Source: Diospyros lotus
Lineage: Eukaryota > Streptophyta > Magnoliopsida > Ericales > Ebenaceae
Direction: 5' to 3'
DNA: 64,000 nt
NCBI RefSeq assembly: GCF_014633365.1
Contig: NC_068350.1
Location: 9,959,922-10,023,921 of the forward strand
The position numbers and the translations under genes were made by a program. Under the pieces are notes generated by a model, which was given only the letters and a program-made list of their open reading frames with translations, was not told where the DNA came from and made no database searches. Each line of letters opens with the position of its first letter. Position 1 is the first letter of the stretch. Positions 13,020 through 23,412 of this stretch are shown here, one piece after another.

Positions 13020-13119
13020 AAGCAGGGAGGGGGGGAGTGAGTAGTTGGGAGTGTGGAGTGAAGAACGAAATCCTGCGGAGTGGCTAAGAGCCACAGAAAT
13101 GGGGACTGGCTTGGCTTCA

Positions 13120-14095
13120 TTAGGTGGATGTTGAGATGGAAGCTGCTTGAAGAATTAGTCCTCCAAAGTAAGTAACAAAATGGAGGCTTCTAGGAACTAA
13201 GCAGGACTAGCTCGAGGCTAGCGTTCAACCTCTTCTCTCCTCCATAGAAATTTAGGCCTTTTAAGTCACCACAAACACAAAATTGCTGCAGAGTTGGAAA
13301 ATTATGAAGCCTTGGGTAGCTTTCAAGACAAACCAAATTAAGAAAGAAACCCTGGAAGCAACTGAAGTCGTTTTGTAATTAAGAGATGTCTTTCTCAGTC
13401 TCGTTCAGTTCAACCTGTATGTGTGTGTGTGTATAAGCTATAATTCAAGTAATTTATTTACAATCTTAACACATCTATAGAAAATTGCATAGAATTTGTT
13501 TGTGGTCTTGTCCTTAAAACTGTTTGAATTTTAACTTCAATAATTAAGGAAGCCAGTGTAACTTCTTACCAACACTCCCAACTGTTAGGTGAAGCTTCTC
13601 TTACAAAGCCGTTAAATGGTGGTTGAAATAGATGGCCATTTGAGCTAGTTGTTTATTAATGGTGGGAAGGGTTAAAAACAATGACTTTACAAATACAGAT
13701 AAAGAATTGTATATTCAACTCTTAATTTCATTATATATGAATGGTGTCGTGTCATACAATTTATGTCTGTTCAAGTGGTCCTCATTGCTGTCTCTTCCAG
13801 ATTCTTCTCCAAACTTCCATCATTCAATATGAATGTGTGAACATCTTTCTTTTTTTTTCTTTTTTTTAAAAAAAATTTAAGCAACTTTTAGAGTCGAACG
13901 CATCATTTTGCAAAAGATTTTAAGTTCTTATTTTACTTAAATAATAGTTTTATATCCGTGCATCGGGTGATTAGTTTTTAATATTTAAAAATTTTAGTGT
14001 TTTATTATTAACAATAGAAGCAATGCATAAATTTTTAAGAAAAATTGTCTATGTTGGTAATTAGTTTAAAGATTTTTTAATTGAAAAAGTGTAGG
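13120..14095. other. RCA 5' flank and AT-rich spacer
   Basis: Contains the upstream flank of RCA and then AT-rich spacer with a short (GT)n run near 13420-13433. I see no gene or element with clear ends. Confidence 0.5.
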
Positions 14096-14229
14096 CATTA
14101 TGTTACGAGACAAGAAGATGTAAATCTCTTATCGATCTTTCCATTTATTTTAGATCCCAACTTAAATAATAAATCAAACTCTATAGGTCTAATTACAAAA
14201 ATGCCACTAACAATAAAACAACTAACTAA

Positions 14230-14451
14230 CAATACAACAATGATGCCCCCGAGCATATCTCCATTGCAAAGGAAGATCCCACAAAGTGCTTGGCTGGGGT
14301 GATGCTCGCAGGGCCCTCAGTTGGTCAAGGGATTGAGCCCTGGCTAGTGGAGGCACATCTTAATTTACCTCCCTAGTGGAGCTTCGGGGGTAGGGTAGTT
14401 AAGGCGCTTGTGAGCGAGATTAAAAAAAAAAAAAAAAGCAATACAACAATG
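14230..14451 (+). mobile_element. SINE-like retroposon inserted in the copia LTR
   Basis: A 13-bp direct repeat CAATACAACAATG (14230-14242 and 14439-14451) flanks a roughly 196-bp segment that ends in a run of about 16 A. The second copy of the same LTR (near 16266-16280) has only one CAATACAACAATG, so it serves as the empty site. The inserted segment contains CTCAGTTGGT and GGGATTGAGCCC, which resemble tRNA-type A and B boxes, though their spacing is short. Together these indicate an LINE-mobilised tRNA-like SINE in plus orientation. The SINE family is not identified. Confidence 0.65.
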
Positions 14452-14511
14452 AAAGAAAATGAAATACAACTCAAAAAATGAGAAAAATACAATCACATAT
14501 AATACTCCCTT

Positions 14512-16042
14512 TTAAGATGGACTGTGAACATCAAGCATAGCCATCTTGGCTAATAAAGACTGTAATCGAGAAGCTAATAACGGCTTGGTAAAGAGATCTA
14601 CAAGTTGATTAACTGATTGAATAGGTAAAAGCTTGAATAGGTCATTTTGTAATTTGTCTCGAACAAAATGACAATCCAATTCGATATGCTTGGTGCACGC
14701 ATGAAAAGCCGAATTATAAGCTATATGAATCGCAACCTGATTGTCACAAACCAAGAGAGTAGGAGTTACAATAGAAATCTGAAAATTAGATAAAGGTTGG
14801 TGTAACCAAACAATTTCACTAACAGTAGAAGCAAGGGCCCAATACTCAATTTCAATAGAGGAGTGAGAGATGGTAGGTTGCTTCTTAACCCTCCAAGAGA
14901 TTAATGAATCACTAAGAAATATACAAAACCATGTAACATACCTTCTAGTATCCAAGCAAGACCCCAATCTGCATAAGAAAATGCTTGAAACTACAGTGAA
15001 GAAGAGGCAAAAAAGAACAAGCCCTAACCAAAAGAGGCCTTAAGATATTTGAGCGAATGATAGGTTGCATCAAGGTAAGGCTTCCTGGGCTTAGAGAAAT
15101 ATTGACTAAGTTTATAAACAACGAAGGTGATATCTGGTCGAGAAATTGTTAAGTAAAGAAGCCTCCCAATAATCTCTTATAAGTAGACACATCATCAAGT
15201 AAATCACTCTCATCTGAACTCAACTTTACATTGGGAACTATTGGGACATCAATTGGTTTATTAGATAAGAAACCTATGTCTTCAAGAAGCTAGAGGGTAT
15301 AGTGCCTTTGTGAGAATAAAATACCCTTATAAGACCATGCAATCTCAAGACCAAGAAAGTATTTCAAACGATCAAGATCCTTAAGTTTGAATTGGCTATG
15401 AAGAAAGGACTTAAGAGAGGCTATGGCTATAACATCTGAACCCATAATGATTATATCATCAACATAGTCAAGTAAGGCCACAAAGGAAGAACCAACACCT
15501 TTTGTAAACAAAGAGTGATCAGACTTGGATTGATGGAAACCATACTTAATTAGGACATATGAAAATTTAGAAACCCATTGTCTAAAAGCCTGTTTGAGCC
15601 CATAGATGGACTTGTGAAGCTTGCACACCAAATGCTCGCCCTTAGGTGAAGCATCAATCTTAGGAGTATAACCAAGAGGAAGATCCATATATACTTACTC
15701 AAGAAGATCCTCATTAAGAAATGCATTATTAACATCTAGTCTAATAAGGGGCCATTTATGAGCAGAAGCTAAAGCCAATAAAACCTTAACGATAACCAAC
15801 TTGGCAACAAGAGAAAATGTATAAAAAAAAAAATTCAATCTTTCTCGTTGTATGTACCACTTTGCCACTAGACAAGCCTTATATCTCTTGATAAAACCAA
15901 ATAATTTATACTTAATTTTATACACCCATTTACACTCGATAGCATGCTTATCATGAGGCAAGGAAGTGACTATCCAAGTATGATTCATATGCATAACTTC
16001 CAACTCTGTTGTCATAACATTCTTCCAATGCTCATAGTGCAC
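14512..16042 (-). pseudogene. Ty1/copia pol fragment (reverse transcriptase and RNase H)
   Basis: Three broken frames follow one another. 15695-16042 has the RT start (HTWIVTSLP, ECKWVYKIKY, RLDVNNAFLNEDL). An in-frame TAA near 15692-15694 separates it from 15290-15688, with YGLKQAFRQW and the catalytic LLDYVDDIIIMGSD (YVDD box intact). A frameshifted part follows (LLYLTISRPDITF-like). 14512-14967 is the RNase H end (HSSIEIEYWALASTVSEIVW, HACTKHIELDCHFVRD). Gag, protease and integrase are missing. It is inactive. Confidence 0.85.
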
Positions 16043-16333
16043 TGCTTGATGATAGAATTAAGGCCATAATTAAGAAGGAGATGTTTATAAGGAGGAGACA
16101 AATTGAAGAAATAAAATGGTTTAGAGGATACAAAGATTTGGTAGATACCATATTACGAGATAAGAAGATGTAAATGCCTTATCAATCTTTCCATTCATTT
16201 TAGATCTCGGCTTAAATAGTAAACCAAATTCTATAGGTCTAATTACAAAAATGCCATAGACAATAAACAATACAACAATGAAAGAAAATGAAATACAACT
16301 CAAAGGAAATGAGAAAAATACAATCACATAATA

Positions 16334-18060
16334 CATTAATTAATAGTTAATTGTTTTTTATGTTTTCAACTTCCATATTCTAAAGTCTGCAATCTTTTGA
16401 ACTTTAATTTGGCATGAGAAGTAGATGTTTACATGACAATAAGTTACAAATGTTAATGAATATATATCAATACCTTAAAACATAAGTATAATCTACCATA
16501 GAGGGAATCACATACTTATATGTAGATTGCTCGACGTAAGAGGACTTTTCACCATTTCGTCTTCCATTTCATTATTTTCACCATTAGATTGTTCGACATA
16601 AGAGAGGCAAAGATGCAAACAAAGAGGACTTTTTTGTGTTGCCATCTTTTAATTAAATGATTATAGAGAAGAAAGAGATGCAAACAAGGGATGAAAGATG
16701 TGCAATTTAATTATTTTAATTTTAATTATGTGCATGTTGAGTGTTTGCCAAAAAAAAAAAAGAAGAAGACTTTTGGTTTGTCCCTGAATTCTATCATTGA
16801 GAGCCATTGAATAAATTAAATGAGCATAAAAAGAGAGAGAGTGCGAACTCATCAGCGATGTCCAATGTATTTTAATTTTAATTTTTTAGGATAAAATTAC
16901 ACTCAACAAAGACCCATTCGTTATTAAATTATTACATAAAATGACAATTTTGCCATTATTATATTATCCATGTCCCCCCCTCCTCATATCTCCCTCTCTT
17001 GTAAATTGTGATCTCCAATAATCATCCATCTTCTCTAATAATCATCCCCTATCTAATGAGTGCATTAATGCCATCTTTTTCACCACCTTTCTTTCTCTCT
17101 CTTTTTCTCATCCTATATGAAGAAATGAGCGATTGACCTTCAATTTGAAAAATATTCTCTATAAATTGATTTATAAGAGGCCTTCAATTTGTAGAGAAAT
17201 TTTTTCTTTACAAATTAAAGAACTTCATGGCAATAATAGAGAGAAGAAAAAGATCACAACATCAACGGTGTTGGACAATAATGGGGACAATGGCCATTTT
17301 TCTCAGTTCCACACACACACACACACGCACGCGCACACACGCACATGCATACACATGCACACAGGGAGGGAAGGGGAAGATTTGGATCAAAAGAGAGAAT
17401 AATGATTGAAGTGAAATCAAAGACAAATCTAGAAGTGTTTAATAAGGGGATGGGGGTGGTGTTCATGACAATGACTTATCAAAGAAATGAAGATCAGTTA
17501 GAGAGGAAAAGAGCTGGTGGTAGATGGTTAGATCTAGCGATAGTGATCGACATAATGATGCAATGGTCTCTAATGGTACTAGTGGTGACAAGGGCTTCAA
17601 GTGGGGTAAGAAGATTATAGGTGGAGATGCAATGGTGGTTCTATAGTGGCAAGGCGATGGTGATTTCCCCTCTCTCTTTCTTTGTCCTTTTCTCTCTCTT
17701 TCTTCCTCTCTCTCGCACTCTATCTCTTAGCTAAAGGAACCTAAATTTGGGCTCCTTCGGTTGCTTCAATTCAAACTAGGTTCATGTATTGTCAATGGTG
17801 GCAGTCAATGACTATGGTAGGCCACACTAATTGTTTTTAATTAGTTTTCTTTGTAAATACTTAGAAGAAGAAGAGAAGAGATTGGGAATGAAAGGTAATT
17901 TGGATATTTTTAAAGAATTAACATACTTTTACTTGTTACAAGATGAGAAGTGATGCATGATTCATAATCTGAAATGTGGTGTTTGTTATTTTTTCAAATG
18001 TTGAAAAACCTTTATTTTTTTTTGTTAAAACTCAACACTGCTCCATATAATTTACCATAA
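16334..18060. repeat. Intergenic DNA with (CA)n microsatellite
   Basis: AT-rich DNA without a supported gene. A (CA)n/(GC)-interrupted microsatellite spans about 17310-17361, and a CT-rich pyrimidine tract lies near 17668-17725. Small frames here are low-complexity. Confidence 0.5.
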
Positions 18061-18185
18061 TTTTTAGGATTTTGCTGCTTGTCCCTTTTAGGCTACTCCC
18101 TCGACTATCCAAACATTTTATCATTTTTTAAATATTTTTTACCTTTGCAACCTGCCCATTGTTTTCCTTCCCTCCCCTTCTCCCC

Positions 18186-18187
<2 letters not shown>

Positions 18188-18223
<36 letters not shown>

Positions 18224-18232
18224 CACACACAC
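18188..18232 (+). repeat. (CT)n-(AC)n compound microsatellite
   Basis: A run of CT dinucleotides passes into AC repeats. It is inside the left inverted repeat of the Mutator-like element. It creates overlapping Ser/Leu-rich frames that are not genes. Confidence 0.9.
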
Positions 18233-18709
18233 ACGACTATTTCTCCTTCTTGACTCTCCCTCTCATGACCCCCCATCTCTCTCTCTCACTATCGTCGTCC
18301 CCCACCCGTCAATCACACTACCATCGCCCCCTATCTGCATGCCGACCACAAAACCCATCCCTTTCACAATCATCTCTCTCTCTCTCTCTCTTGCTCTCAC
18401 AATTGTAGCCCTCACTTGCCAGACACAAAACTTGCCAGTCACATCATTAGCAGTCGCACCACCCAAAAACCCACAAATCCCCACCTGCGAGCCACTACAC
18501 CTATCATTATATGCAGTTGCACCTATCGTCGCCCCCATCTACCGACCACTACATCCACCACTATCGGCCAACACTCATTTATCGAGAGAAAATCATTTGG
18601 AGTAAAATGATTAGTTTTCCAAATAATTTCCTAGATTTATGTACTGCTTGATTTATGTTTTTGAGCATTTTTATATTGTTTGATTAATGTTTCGTATTTT
18701 CAAATTACA

Positions 18710-20760
18710 AAAGTTGACAATGAGACAATAGAAATGAATGTACAAGGAGTGGATGATGAAAGTTTGGGAAATGATGAAGATGATATTTTAAGGGAGAATT
18801 GGAGTGGTTTGGATGATGAAATCTTAAGAGAAGATAGTGAGGTTATTGTGTTGAAGGTTGGGATGAAGTTTAAAGATGCCAACAAAATCTTTGAGTTTTA
18901 CAAAAGATATACATATAATGTAGGTTTTCTAGTTATGAAAACAAATTCGAGCAAGGGTGAGGATAGGGTAGTAAAATATGTGAAATTTTCTTGTTGTTGA
19001 GAAGGCAAAAAAATTAGGGTTACAAGTACTTCTACGAGGCCACAACCAATCATGCAAACAAGGTGTAAAGCTAGGTTGACTACAACTTTTAAAATTCTTG
19101 GAACATGGAGAATTAACATAGTCCACCTTGAGCATAATCATAAGACGAGTCCATCCAAATCCTAGTTGTTTCGATGTTGTTGACAATTGAGTGCACATAT
19201 AAAATGGATGCTTGAAGTGAATGATATGGTTGGAATTCCGTTACATAAAAGTTATAACTCAGTAGTTGTGGAAAAGAGTGGATATGAGAAGATGACATGC
19301 ATCGAAAGTGATTGTAGAAACTATGTTGAAAAGGTTAGGTGGTTACGACTAGGGGAAGGAGATGCAGTTGCAATGCAATCTTATTTTTCAAAAATGCAAG
19401 AAAATTGACCTGGTTTGTTCTTCAATATCAATTTAGATGAAAATTCTCGATTGAGAAATGTGTTTTAGGTCGATAATAGGTGCAAACAAACATATAAGGA
19501 GTTCGACAATGTTGTGACCTTTGACACCACGTACCTCACAAATAAGTATCACATTCGCCCCTTTTGTTGGGGTGAATCATCACAAACAATCTATACTGCT
19601 TGGATGTGGGTTAGTATCGAATGAGGATACAAAAACGTTTGTTTGGCTATTTAGGACATGACTTCAATGTATACAAGGCCAGGCTCCTAACGGAATAATT
19701 ACGGACCAAGACAAGGCTATACAAAATGCAATCTAGATAGTATTTTCGAATATCAAGCATAGACGGTGTTTATGGCATATATTGAAAAAATTGCCTGAAA
19801 AAGTTGGCAACCATGTTCAAAAAGGTGTTATATTTTTGGCTATACATAGTTTAGTCTATGATTTGCAAACTTTAGAAGAATTCGAACAAAATTGGATTAG
19901 GATGGTTAAACAATATGAATTGCATATCAATGATTGGTTGGCCGGACTTTACATTGATAGAGACCGTTGGGTTTCTTGTTTCTTGAAAACATCTTTTTGG
20001 GCAAGCATGTCAATAATCCAACGTAGTGAGAGTATGAATGCATTCTTCAGTGGGTTTGTCTATTCTAAGACATCGTTGAAGCAATTTGTTGAATAGTTTG
20101 AGTGAGCACTGAAGAATAAGGCTAAAAAAGAGTTTCAAGCAGATTTTTAGTCCTCTTGCAAATGGTTCCATTTATTACATCATATGAAATTGAAAAACAG
20201 TTTTAATTGGTTTACACCATATCAAAATTCAGGAAGAAATCAACAAAAAGATGTATTGTGACCTTATATTTGCCGATAAGGGGTGTTTAGGAACGACGTA
20301 TGAGGTTGAAGAGGATGTCGTAATTGGTGAGGGTGTCAAGAGAAAAATATTTACCATTTTATTTCTAAGGGATAGTTATGAATTTGTTTGTAGTTGCCAT
20401 TTATTCGAGTTTAGAAGAATTATCTACAGGTATACTATCTCAGTATTAGTCCATAATAAGGTAAAATCACTTCTTGATAGGTATATAATGAGGTGGAGAA
20501 GAGATGTGACTAGATGCCACACGAGAGTCGCAATCAACTATGATGGGTGGATCAATAGTCATGGGCAGTTAAGATATGGCCAATTGTGCAGAGATAGATG
20601 ATCTCGCAGTAGATGACGAAGGCTATACCATAGTGCTTATAGAGTGGATTCAATTTAAAAAAAATAATAATGAGCTTTCCATGTTGAAGTCAAATAGTAG
20701 AAGTAATCATCTTTCTCAGTCCACTGTTCATGTAGGCTTTGACGATAAAGCGATATAGAA
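18710..20760 (+). pseudogene. FAR1-related / MULE transposase pseudogene
   Basis: FAR1-family proteins derive from Mutator transposases. The order of remnants is right: an acidic N-terminal part, the FAR1 DNA-binding domain (GMKFKDANKIFEFYKRY, then KYVKFSCC), the MULE transposase core ([17 protein letters not shown]; later HILKKLPEKVGNHV-like and WIRMVKQYELHINDW), and the SWIM region near 20370-20500 (FVCSCHLFEF, then KSLLDRYIMRWRRDVTR). At least several stops and frameshifts break it (for example near 18998, 19162, 19407, 19466, 19640-19800, 20095). In the SWIM motif the usual CRH is YRY, so the metal site is lost. It cannot give a working protein. It sits between the inverted repeats of the Mutator-like element. 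Confidence 0.8.
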
Positions 20761-21980
20761 TGTTTCAAGCAAGAATATATTGGACCCGAATTGCTTGAGA
20801 AATAAGGGAAAGCCTAAGAAGCTTCATAAAAAGGGCCCGTTGGAGATTAGATAAAAAAAAAAAAAAGAGCTAAGATAAGCACCAATTTGTAGTGTTTAAG
20901 TAACTTACTAGGTGAAATATGAATTAATAGGGGTTTGATGATGCATAGGTATCTTTGGGTACAAAGAAAGTTAATAAAATGTCGCAAAAGAATCTACAGG
21001 ATGGTGCAGCCATAATTCAAACTACATAGGAAGCACAATACCCTGTCATAACACCCCTCCCGTATGCTTAATCGTATGTAACTTTATAACATTTTCATTT
21101 TCACTTTTTTTTATTTTGTTTTTTTTATAAATTCTACTTGGGTGTTGGATTAGGATAAAACACAGATAGTTACATATCCTAATTTTCAAGTCAATGAATT
21201 GGAAAGGATCCCGCAACATGTTCCATACATTTAACCATTGCCATTTCCCAATTTGAGGCATCCGTCTCTACCAATTGATACATTTAATTTTCAAGGTAAG
21301 TTCATTATTCAATTTTTTAAAATACCAAAAAATTTATGTCATGCATATGTTTATTAATGTTAATAATTTGTAGGAGGTCCTGCTACGCATTACTACATTC
21401 CCAATATGCAACACAAGGATAGAACTAGGTTGTAATGGATGAACCCGAGAAGGTCGACTGTTTATGTCGGTGCAACAAGATTAAGTGTCTGTGCAAATAT
21501 TGTAATGGAATCGGGTTGCTATTGATTTCTTCTCCTCCATTGGTTGTAACCTTGAGAATTACAACACTTTGGGCTTATAATTCAATTGGTAGTGGATCGA
21601 AACAAATGTTAATGAAAATTTAAAGTTTGTTCCTTTTAAATATATAATTTGTTTGTTCTAAAATAGTGGAGTGAAATAGATGTTAAATAACATACACAAA
21701 GCATCAAATGAAGGTTGATCAAATAATTTAATTTAGTAACTTAAAAAAAATTCTTATCACTAACAAAATGCACTAAAAACACATTTATAGTTTAGTTTTA
21801 TAATTTAAACACCTAATTAATTAGATGTGTTTAATTAATGAGAGAGAGAGAGAGGATGGTGAGAGGGATGGGTTTTGTGGCCAGCGGGTAGGGGGGAGTC
21901 GTGAAAGAGAAAGGGGGGAGGGAGGGAAAATAATGGGCCGGTAAGGGAAAATAACGGGAGGGTTGCAAAGGTAAAAAATA

Positions 21981-22068
21981 TTAATCATCGAAGGAGAGAT
22001 TGCATGGGTTTTATGTCATCTTTAATTGTTGGATTCCATGCGTTAATCATCGAAGGAGAGATTGCATG
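21981..22068 (+). repeat. 26-bp direct repeat, two copies
   Basis: TTAATCATCGAAGGAGAGAT followed by TGCATG occurs at 21981-22006 and again at 22043-22068 without mismatch. It lies at the right edge of the Mutator-like element, so it may mark a local duplication at the element border. Confidence 0.8.
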
Positions 22069-22139
22069 TGTACGTAGGAGAGAACAATAGGGTCCCACAT
22101 GTCAATTAATTAGAGTTGTTAACCCTTAGCTTTTAGTAT

Positions 22140-22633
22140 ATATAGTAGTTAGTTAATTAGATAAACACCTCAAATTTTCAAACTCCCAGAAATGCTTTTC
22201 CTATTTTTTGAATCTAAAATACAAAAAATGTATTTTTCTATTAAAAACCACAGAGTGGTTGCATAACGGGGGAGTAGTAAAGAGTAATATATCATTCATA
22301 TATACTTTCAAACTCAATTTTCTATCTTTTCTAGCAAAGGGTGTGTACTAATTTTAACTGATCTTTTTCATCCTTATAGGGGAATCAAAAGCAATACGAA
22401 AGAGTTCTCTTTTATGAATTATTGTCCATTGTGTGTTTGAGCTGTGTTATAATTGGCCAAGAAGATTTTTTTTTTTTTTTTTTGTATTAAATTGCCCATG
22501 ACCACCAACCCCCCCCCCCCCCCCCCAAAAAAAAAAAAAAAAAAATCAGAATTTAATTTGGACCATACCTTTTCGCTCTCCAGAGGGATGGGACCGTAAC
22601 CACTACTAGATAAGGTTAGGAAGAAAGAGGGCA
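22140..22633. other. OHP1 upstream region with poly-T and poly-C/poly-A tracts
   Basis: A homopolymer cluster (T tract near 22467-22482, C tract near 22508-22526 followed directly by A tract to 22545) lies about 90-165 bp before the OHP1 start codon. No clear TATA box was recognised. Such tracts are prone to sequencing error, so exact lengths should not be trusted. Confidence 0.5.
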
Positions 22634-23412
22634 ATGGCTGCGATTAGTTGCAGCAACCAAACTGCAATGGCTTCTCTGCCAGCCCTTCCATCTTCTTCTT
22701 CTTCTTCTTCTTCTCTGCTCCCAACCAACAATCAACACCTCTCCCTCTTTCACGTCCCCAGTAGATGCATCAAAGTCTCCAAAAAGCCTCTCTCTTTCAG
22801 AGTTCAGGCCGCCAAGCTTCCAGCTGGTGTATGTTCTTGTTTCCTCCTTTTTTATCAGTTTCCATATTATTATATGCCTCAGCAACGGTGAGGCTGTTTG
22901 TTTGTTTGTTTTTGTTTTTCTTGTGACTAGAAAAAGGTTTAAGGGTAGTTTGAATTCCAGAAATAGTGTTTTTTTTTTTTTTTTTATCGAAAAAGAAAGA
23001 GAAGATGCGTACAAATACAATCCCTCTTCCTCGATTCTTGCAAAGGCGCATGTCGTAGCAAATCTTTGAATTTAGAAATAAGAGGATTTTTTTTTTTTTT
23101 TTTTTTTTTGTGGGAATTATCAGGTGGAGTTGCCAAAGGTGAAGCCCGAGTTCAAAGCCCCTTTTGGTGGGTTCACAAGGACGGCAGAGATATGGAACTC
23201 GAGAGCCTGCATGATTGGGCTCATTGGCACTTTCGTTGTGGAATTCGTAAGCAGCTAGCTGCTTTCAGGCTCTCTGATTATGCATTGGTTTCAATTCAAG
23301 TTAATTTGGTGGTTTTTCATTTGAATTGTCTCTGGTTTTCCAGATTATACACAAGGGAATTCTTCAAGTGATTGGAGTGGATGTTGGGAAAGGGCTTGAT
23401 CTCCCGCTTTGA
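22634..23412 (+). CDS. OHP1: One-helix protein 1, LHC-like (high-light-induced family), chloroplastic
   Basis: Thylakoid protein with a single LHC-type helix. In Arabidopsis OHP1 works with OHP2 and HCF244 in early assembly of the photosystem II reaction centre and binds pigment. Three exons by eye: 22634-22828, 23124-23246 and 23344-23412, all with GT-AG introns and phase 0, giving 128 residues. The N-terminal 60 residues are Ser-rich and basic, as in a plastid transit peptide. The chlorophyll-binding motif AEIWNSRACMIGLIGTFVVE is at about 86-105, with the conserved Glu, Asn and Arg. The C-terminal GVDVGKGLDLPL matches the OHP1 ending as I know it. Both introns contain long T tracts. The frame is intact and the length is normal. 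Confidence 0.93.

Larger units (their letters stand above)
14101..16333 (-). mobile_element. Decayed Ty1/copia LTR retrotransposon
   Basis: Direct repeats bound it: about 14101-14508 (expanded by an insertion) and about 16150-16333. They share the TTACGAGA-AAGAAGATGTAAAT and CTATAGGTCTAATTACAAAA blocks and the CAATCACATA end. Next to the right copy, on the minus strand, TGGTATCTACC resembles the initiator-tRNA-Met primer site, so that copy is the 5' LTR. Next to the left copy, a short purine-rich stretch (AAAAGGGAG) is a likely polypurine tract. The interior keeps only reverse transcriptase to RNase H. CATTA borders both outer ends and may be the 5-bp target duplication, though the right end is uncertain by a few bases. 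Confidence 0.8.
18100..22010 (+). mobile_element. Mutator-like element with FAR1-type transposase remnant
   Basis: Long inverted repeats surround a FAR1/MULE transposase remnant. On the left, about 18130-18400 contains ATTTTTTACCTTTGCAACC, CCTTCCCTCCCC and CACAAAACCCATCCC followed by CT repeats. The reverse complement of about 21840-21990 has ATTTTTTACCTTTGCAACC, CCTCCCTCCCC, CACAAAACCCATCCC and CT repeats in the same order. Long terminal inverted repeats plus a MULE transposase are typical of Mutator-like elements. The outer ends and the 9-bp target duplication could not be fixed by eye, so the borders are approximate. Confidence 0.65.

Noticed and set aside
14281..14345. tRNA gene
   Set aside because: Box-like motifs are too close and no cloverleaf can be drawn; the segment fits a SINE-like retroposon.
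14512..16042. Endogenous viral sequence
   Set aside because: RT and RNase H have copia order and motifs, with LTRs and an initiator-Met primer site; no movement protein or coat protein signature was seen.
18079..18605. Ser/Leu- and His-rich frames of 91-148 residues
   Set aside because: They translate CT/AC microsatellite and pyrimidine-rich terminal repeat DNA.
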